The notes under the pieces are model-generated. The model was not told the origin of the DNA. It was given only the letters and a program-made list of their open reading frames with translations, and made no database searches. A stretch of DNA of 35,415 nucleotides from Caryophanales bacterium UBA7476. Its GTDB lineage: Bacteria; Bacillota_I; Bacilli_A; RF39; UBA660. Position numbers and translations under genes: made by a program. Below are positions 30,398-35,415 of the stretch, piece after piece; within the stretch, counting starts at the first letter, position 1; each line of letters begins with the position of its first letter. The stretch lies in the NCBI GenBank assembly GCA_002477275.1, contig DLOU01000013.1, positions 54,744 through 90,158 of the forward strand, read 5' to 3'.

Positions 30398-30847
30398 ATG
30401 TATGATAATATTTTAAAAGACTTAGAAACTAATTTAAGTTTTACATATGGAAATAATATAACTCAATATGATAGTGGATATATATGTGATGTATTTTCTG
30501 AAATAGCTGATAGTAATGTAGATATTTATACTTCTGATTTATTTGAATGGGGTAAAAGTAATATGTACTATATTGATGAAGCTACTAAAGAATTTGGTAA
30601 TCCTAATGATATATTAAGGCAAATTCAACAAGGACAATATTATGCATATGAACAAGAATTATATGAGAATCAAGATGATATTATTAAGTATTTTGCATAT
30701 TCATATTTAAAAAATAATAATATTAATTTAAATATTGATCAAGAAGAAGATTTAGATGATTATTTATCAAGTGTAGATTCAAATGATAAATTAGAAGATA
30801 TAATTGATTATTGTAGAAATTTTAATAAGGATTATGAATTAGCATGA
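30398..30847 (+). CDS. acidic hypothetical protein upstream of the coupling protein
   Basis: 149 residues, very acidic (e.g. NINLNIDQEEDLDDYLSSVD), no membrane segment. Start ATG follows AGAGGTATATT; the end overlaps the VirD4 start by 4 bases. The charge pattern would suit a DNA-mimic such as an antirestriction protein, which conjugative elements often carry, but no specific Ard signature was recognised, so this is only a possibility. Confidence 0.6.
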   Translation: MYDNILKDLETNLSFTYGNNITQYDSGYICDVFSEIADSNVDIYTSDLFEWGKSNMYYIDEATKEFGNPNDILRQIQQGQYYAYEQELYENQDDIIKYFAYSYLKNNNINLNIDQEEDLDDYLSSVDSNDKLEDIIDYCRNFNKDYELA

Positions 30848-32841
30848 ATATAGGATTAATTGCTTTACTTGTAGTAATAGTTATTTTTATTATTGGATTT
30901 ATGTATATAGAACCTATTTTAATGAAACATAAAGTAAAGAATGATAATGAGTATGGTTCTGCTAGATTTAGTACAAATAAAGAGATTAAAAAGAACTTTA
31001 AAAAAGAAAGTATCTATCATATAAAAGAAGCTGGGTTTCCAGTTTCCTTTAGTAAAAATTTAAAAAGTATTTATTTTGATAGAGAAACACCTCATTATGT
31101 TTATTTAGGATCAACTGGATCTGGTAAATCAGTAACAGCAGTAATACCAACCTGTACTTTTATTTCAAAAGCAAAGAAAAAAAGAAGTGTTTTTATTACC
31201 GACCCGAAAGGGGAGATTTATCAAGCAACATCGAAGATGTTTCAACATCAAGGGTATAAAATATTAACTATAGATTTTAGAAATCCAGAAAAATCAAATA
31301 AGATAAATATACTAGAGCCAGTAATAAAAGAATATGAAGAATATATAAACTATGAAAAATTATCGCTTGAATCAGATAATGAAAATGATAAATTAAATTA
31401 CAATAATAAATCTATGAGTTGTCTAGCTGAAACAAATAGATTAATATCTTCACTTGCAACAATGGTTATGCAAGATAAAGTGGAACAGAAAGATCCATTT
31501 TGGAATGAATCTGCTAAGAACTTATTAGAAGGTCTAATTGGATTCTTTTTAGAAGAATATAAAGCTGGTAATATTACTAGAGAAAAAATGACTATGACTT
31601 CTATTAGAAAGTTTCAAAATAGTTCTATGGAAGAAAATAACTTTAAAAAGTTTAAAGATTACATTAATACTAAATCATATGGAAGTAAGTCTAAAGATGC
31701 TTTAGTAAGTATATTAAGTGCTAGTGAAAATACATATAAATCAATTACTGCTGTATTTGGTCAAAAAATGAATATATTTGATGACATTAATGTAGCAAAT
31801 GTTACTAGTACAAGCGATTTTGATTTTAATATATTAGGAAGTGAACCAGTAGCCTTGTATGTAATTGTTCCAGATGAAGATAAAACATATTTTACTTTAG
31901 TAACAATTATAGTAGGATTACTATATAGAGATTTAGTAAAGCTTGCTAATAGTAATGATAAAAAGAAATTACCTTATGAAATTGATTTTATACTAGATGA
32001 ATTCGCAAACTGTCCACCACTTGCTGATATAGAAGCGATTGTTTCAGTTGCAAGATCTAGAGGTATGCATTTTCATTTCTTTATACAATCATTTTCTCAA
32101 TTAGATAATGTATACGGAAAAGAAGTAGCACAAATCATTTTGGATAACTGTGGTCTTGTTTATTTAAAGACGAATACACAAGAAACAGCAGAAGCTATTT
32201 CTAAAAGATTAGGTAAAAAAACTATTGAATCTAATAGTATGAGGCAATCTGTTTCTCTTATGAATTATAATGGAGATAAAACTACTAATTTAATTGGTAG
32301 AGATTTAATGACTCCAGAAGAAGTAAAACAACTTCATTATAAAACTATAATATTTCCTATAATTGGTTTTCCAATTTTTAGGGATACTGTTTTATATAAT
32401 AAATTTAGTTGTTATGAATCTGGTAGAGTAGAAAGAGAATCTAATCCATTAAAAGATTTATCTTGTACATACTTTACTGTAGAACAAATAAAACATGTGA
32501 TTAAAGAAAAAAGAAAACCTAATCCTAGAGAAGTTAAAGAAATGAATCAATCATTAGAGCAAGCAGATAAGGATAATTTAAAACCTGTAGAAGAGATAAT
32601 TGATAAAATTTTTAAAAAAGGATATCAATTAAAATATCTATCTAGCCCTAATCATAGAATATATATGAAAGTAACTATAAATAAATTATTAGTTCAAAAA
32701 GAAAAATCATTATTAAGCAAGAAAATTAAAGAAGAATATTATCATTATCAGATTATGGAACAAAATAATCAAACTATTATTGAGGTTCATAATGAAAATC
32801 CTAATTTAAATTTATTACAAAGTTTAAATGATGAAAGGTAG
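30844..32841 (+). CDS. VirD4/TraG-type coupling protein
   Basis: 665 residues. N-terminal membrane span (about 2-22), then KNDNEYGSARFSTNKE typical of Gram-positive VirD4/TraG proteins, Walker A GSTGSGKSVT at 88-97, a second conserved block VFITDPKGEIY, Walker B IDFILDEFANCPPL near 380-393, and the ARSRGMHFHFFIQSFSQL motif. It is the ATPase that brings the relaxase-DNA complex to the VirB channel at the membrane. Last gene of the operon, closed by the terminator at 32,836. TTAGCATGA overlap with the preceding gene. Confidence 0.94.
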   Translation: MNIGLIALLVVIVIFIIGFMYIEPILMKHKVKNDNEYGSARFSTNKEIKKNFKKESIYHIKEAGFPVSFSKNLKSIYFDRETPHYVYLGSTGSGKSVTAVIPTCTFISKAKKKRSVFITDPKGEIYQATSKMFQHQGYKILTIDFRNPEKSNKINILEPVIKEYEEYINYEKLSLESDNENDKLNYNNKSMSCLAETNRLISSLATMVMQDKVEQKDPFWNESAKNLLEGLIGFFLEEYKAGNITREKMTMTSIRKFQNSSMEENNFKKFKDYINTKSYGSKSKDALVSILSASENTYKSITAVFGQKMNIFDDINVANVTSTSDFDFNILGSEPVALYVIVPDEDKTYFTLVTIIVGLLYRDLVKLANSNDKKKLPYEIDFILDEFANCPPLADIEAIVSVARSRGMHFHFFIQSFSQLDNVYGKEVAQIILDNCGLVYLKTNTQETAEAISKRLGKKTIESNSMRQSVSLMNYNGDKTTNLIGRDLMTPEEVKQLHYKTIIFPIIGFPIFRDTVLYNKFSCYESGRVERESNPLKDLSCTYFTVEQIKHVIKEKRKPNPREVKEMNQSLEQADKDNLKPVEEIIDKIFKKGYQLKYLSSPNHRIYMKVTINKLLVQKEKSLLSKKIKEEYYHYQIMEQNNQTIIEVHNENPNLNLLQSLNDER

Positions 32842-32865
32842 TCCGAAAGGACTACCTCTTTTTTT
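32836..32865 (+). terminator. strong intrinsic terminator of the transfer operon
   Basis: AGGTAGTCC-GAAA-GGACTACCT (32836-32857): 9 perfect pairs with a GAAA tetraloop, followed by CTTTTTTT. It overlaps the VirD4 stop codon and ends the transfer genes. Confidence 0.92.
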
Positions 32866-32905
32866 GCTTTATATTACTTATTTATTCTGAAATGATTATA
32901 ATTCA

Positions 32906-32914
32906 TGCTATAAT
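32906..32914 (+). promoter_or_regulatory. extended -10 promoter
   Basis: TGCTATAAT, the same extended -10 as in the array promoters, lies 25 bases before the next start. There is no clear -35. Confidence 0.5.
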
Positions 32915-32938
32915 ATTATATAAGAGGTTGTGATATGT

Positions 32939-33577
32939 ATGAAAACAATTAGAATATCTAATGAAAACGAAATGATATTAGAATTTTTAAAAGGAGAATT
33001 AAATTCAAATCGTTTTAACGAGAAGCTTATCAGTATTTTAAATGAATTAGCATATAGTAGTGATATAATAACTAACGGAGATGAAGGTAATCAAAAAGAA
33101 AACTTGTTAAGATTAAAAATCATGGAGATGTATAGAGGATATCCTAACAAAGAATTGTTTAAAAACTTTCCTGATATTTATGAATGGAAATTAGTAGAAT
33201 TATCCTCTGAAGATATAGATAATATTTATTATATTGATTATGATTATTGGAATGAGTTATCTAATAATACTTCCAAGCCAATTGAAGCTGCAAAAAATAT
33301 TAAAAATGGTATTGAAATTTTCGATGTATCTAATAAGCCATTTCTAGATGGTATTGAACATTTAGAAAATAAAACATTTCCACCAGTTATATTAATAACA
33401 TGTAATAATGAAAAATTTTTGATTATTGAGGGCCATTCAAGAATGACAGTTTATGGCTTTGATCCGAATAAACTTCAAGGAACATATGCTTATATAGGAT
33501 ATTGTACGCCCGAAGATATGAAAAAATATGATGCGCGAATGTTAAAAGACGTGCCGTTAAAAAGCCGAAAGTATTAA
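32939..33577 (+). CDS. hypothetical protein with ParB/sulfiredoxin-like GHSR motif
   Basis: 212 residues from ATG 32939, eleven bases after AGAGG; GTG at 32930 is too close to the RBS. The most distinctive part is FLIIEGHSRMTVYGFDP near the C terminus, resembling the GH-R loop of the ParB/Srx fold that binds nucleotide, here without the partner HTH domain. The N terminus is helical. Function unknown; similar single-domain proteins could be nucleotide-binding enzymes. It has its own promoter and lies between the transfer operon and the acyl-CoA synthetase, so it may be cargo or the flanking chromosome. Confidence 0.65.
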   Translation: MKTIRISNENEMILEFLKGELNSNRFNEKLISILNELAYSSDIITNGDEGNQKENLLRLKIMEMYRGYPNKELFKNFPDIYEWKLVELSSEDIDNIYYIDYDYWNELSNNTSKPIEAAKNIKNGIEIFDVSNKPFLDGIEHLENKTFPPVILITCNNEKFLIIEGHSRMTVYGFDPNKLQGTYAYIGYCTPEDMKKYDARMLKDVPLKSRKY

Positions 33578-33595
33578 TAAATGATTTACATATAT

Positions 33596-33624
33596 TTGAC
33601 AAAATAACGTTTTTATGCTATTAT
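33596..33624 (+). promoter_or_regulatory. consensus promoter of the acyl-CoA synthetase gene
   Basis: TTGACA (33596-33601), 17-base spacer, TATTAT (33619-33624) preceded by TGC. This is the best sigma-A promoter in the window. Confidence 0.85.
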
Positions 33625-33631
33625 ATACAGC

Positions 33632-33651
33632 CAAACAAATGGATTGGTTTG
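33632..33651 (+). promoter_or_regulatory. possible operator between promoter and RBS
   Basis: CAAAC (33632-33636) and GTTTG (33647-33651) form an imperfect palindrome around AAATGGATTG, 8 bases after the -10. A repressor binding here would block transcription start. No specific regulator is implied. Confidence 0.35.
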
Positions 33652-33667
33652 ATTGTGAGGGGTTTAT

Positions 33668-35389
33668 ATGAAAAATATTAATGAAACCAAATATAATTAT
33701 ATGCTTGAGCAAAACAAAGATTATATGGATTTAACAGCTTTGTCTTTTGGTGATAGAAAAATAACTTATGAAGAAATGCACGATAGAATTGAAAAATATG
33801 TTAGATTGTTATATTCAAAAGGAGTAAGACAAGGTGATGTTATAGGTATTTGTGCATACAATACTCCAGAATCTGTATATTTACTTTATGCTTTAGATGT
33901 CATTGGTGCTATAGTTGTTGGTTATAGTCCATTTGATAATAAAGAAAAAACGAAATTAGATATAGAAATGACTAAACCTAAAATGGTTATTAGTGTTGAT
34001 ATGTGTTATAAAAATTTTAAAGATTGGGAAAAAGCATTAAACTTTTCTACTATCTTATATTCACCAGTCGATTCATTAGATGATATGAAGATAAAAGCCG
34101 GATATAAATTATTACAATTAAAAAATGGTAACTTTAAATTATCTAAAGATAGTAATTTAAAATCATTATTAAAGAAAAACTATAGTGATGTTGATTATGT
34201 AAAAGCTCCATTTGAACAAGATGGATTAAGAGATATTTTATTTACAGGTGGATCAACAGGAGTTCATAAGGGTGTTGAATTATCAGATAATGGATTAAAT
34301 TCAGTAGTTGAGGGAATGAATTCTATATTCCCAGCTGAACCTGGAATGATCCATTTAGGAAATATTCCATTCGGACATATGGCATATGGTCGTTCAATAT
34401 TACACTATGCTTTATGTAATAATATGGAATATGCTTTAACACTTAAAGCAATGCCAAGTGATCTATATGATGAAATTGTTAGAACACATGCAAATGCTGC
34501 TGTTGGTGGACCTCCTCATTGGGTTTCCTTAATTGAACAACAAGGTGATAAATTTGTTCCAAGCAGTAGATTAAAACCAGGATCACTTAGTGAATTACAT
34601 TATGCTACTTCTGGAGGAGAAGCTAAAAAAGCTACTACCGAAAATGCTATTAATGAAGCATTAAAATATTGTGGTAGTGATGCTAAATTAGGTGATGGAT
34701 TAGGTGCTACTGAAACATGGGCTTCAATGATGATTAATAATGGTAAAATTCATCATAGAGGCACAGTAGGTGAACCTATATCTACATTAGATGTTAAATT
34801 AGTTGATCCAGATACTGGTAAAGAAGCAAAAGATGGAGAAAAAGGATTACTTTATGTATCTGGTCCATCTGTCATGTTAGGATATCATAATAATCCAGAG
34901 GAAACTGCAAAAGTAATTTCTTATGATGAAAACGGAAAAAGATGGATTAATATTGGCGACTTATTAATGAAAACACCTGATGGTGAATATAAATATGTTG
35001 GTAGACAAAAAAGAAATTTCGTTTCAGGTTGTGATAACATCTATCCAGAAGAATTAGAAAGTTTATTATTAACAATACCTGAAATCAGAGAAGTAGTTGT
35101 TACACCAATATCTGATGAAATGGTTCAGTATATTCCAAGATATCATATATCTTTATATGATACAAACATTGATTATAAAGAATTAGAAGAAAAAATAAAT
35201 GCATTGGTTATGTCAAAATTAAATGAAAACTGGTTACCAGGATCAATCGCATATTATGATAAGCCACTTGAAAGAATGCAAAATTCAAAAGTAAATATTT
35301 CATATTATAAAGAATTAGATCAAAAAGCTTTAGAAAATAATGAAATAGATAATACAAGTGCAAAACAATTAAGATTAAAGAAAATTTAA
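33668..35389 (+). CDS. AMP-forming acyl-CoA synthetase (acyl/aryl-CoA ligase family)
   Basis: 573 residues, usual family length. The ANL-superfamily motifs are present in order: FTGGSTGVHKGVELS (phosphate-binding P-loop), LGDGLGATETWASMM (A5), WINIGDLLMKTPDGEYKYVG (A7 with the ribose-binding Asp) and, close to the end, LERMQNSKVN with Lys of the A10 type. It activates a carboxylic acid through an acyl-adenylate and transfers it to CoA; chain length cannot be told by eye. ATG follows GAGGGG. No membrane segment. Monocistronic in this window; likely a chromosomal gene beyond the element. Confidence 0.9.
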   Translation: MKNINETKYNYMLEQNKDYMDLTALSFGDRKITYEEMHDRIEKYVRLLYSKGVRQGDVIGICAYNTPESVYLLYALDVIGAIVVGYSPFDNKEKTKLDIEMTKPKMVISVDMCYKNFKDWEKALNFSTILYSPVDSLDDMKIKAGYKLLQLKNGNFKLSKDSNLKSLLKKNYSDVDYVKAPFEQDGLRDILFTGGSTGVHKGVELSDNGLNSVVEGMNSIFPAEPGMIHLGNIPFGHMAYGRSILHYALCNNMEYALTLKAMPSDLYDEIVRTHANAAVGGPPHWVSLIEQQGDKFVPSSRLKPGSLSELHYATSGGEAKKATTENAINEALKYCGSDAKLGDGLGATETWASMMINNGKIHHRGTVGEPISTLDVKLVDPDTGKEAKDGEKGLLYVSGPSVMLGYHNNPEETAKVISYDENGKRWINIGDLLMKTPDGEYKYVGRQKRNFVSGCDNIYPEELESLLLTIPEIREVVVTPISDEMVQYIPRYHISLYDTNIDYKELEEKINALVMSKLNENWLPGSIAYYDKPLERMQNSKVNISYYKELDQKALENNEIDNTSAKQLRLKKI

Positions 35390-35415
35390 TCTGATTTTGA
35401 GTTCCGGTAAAATTT

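Overview
The window is very AT-rich and reads with the standard bacterial code: TGA is a stop and Trp is TGG. Ribosome binding sites are strong AGGAGG/AGAGGTG types and promoters often have an extended -10 of the form TGCTATAAT. Together with the gene families present, this suggests a low-GC Bacillota, plausibly a gut Bacilli/Erysipelotrichales-like lineage. That placement is inference; there is no rRNA or tRNA in the window.

Three blocks are visible. (1) About 1-14,050 is an accessory region, all on the + strand. After a few small genes (membrane protein, zinc ribbon, GGCT-like protein, nucleosidase), from about 3.0 kb it becomes an array of unrelated single genes: HAD phosphatases, queuosine-salvage glycosylase, histidine phosphatase, uracil-DNA-glycosylase-like protein, DinD/BRO-N protein, two S51 peptidases, an APH-like kinase, an NTF2-like protein and gene remnants. 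Most of these genes are preceded by a copy of the same ~230-base leader module. The module holds a short ORF (consensus MNENKTNINWLISI), several hairpins, and two direct repeats (site1 and site2) about 147-157 bases apart. The repeat sequence differs between modules, but within a module the two copies tend to match. Some modules start with a terminator fused to an extended -10 promoter. Others begin a few bases after the previous stop codon, so the module is intercistronic there. Three early modules have only one repeat and lack the middle. I know of no described system with this layout, and it is the main novelty here.

(2) About 14,050-32,865 is a conjugative-element backbone in one direction: ParB-like protein, a membrane-anchored protein, a thioester/CnaB surface adhesin with its sortase, a replication-initiator-like HTH protein, SSB, XRE regulator, VirB2-, VirB6/TrbL-, VirB3/PrgI- and VirB4-like proteins, an M23 peptidase, a dense inverted-repeat region that is a good oriT candidate, two ribbon-helix-helix proteins, a MOBP-type relaxase and a VirD4 coupling protein. 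A GAAA-loop terminator closes it. Many genes overlap by 4 bases (ATGA), indicating translational coupling. No integrase, excisionase or transposase is visible, so the ends of the element cannot be fixed.

(3) About 32,900-35,389 holds a protein with a ParB/sulfiredoxin-like GHSR motif and then an AMP-forming acyl-CoA synthetase with its own consensus promoter. These are probably chromosomal or flanking genes.

Working picture (inference): the array is a cassette-like collection of metabolic, repair and defence-type accessory genes built around a repeated regulatory or recombination module, next to or carried by a conjugative element whose surface adhesin, sortase and cell-wall peptidase would help mating-pair contact and wall penetration.
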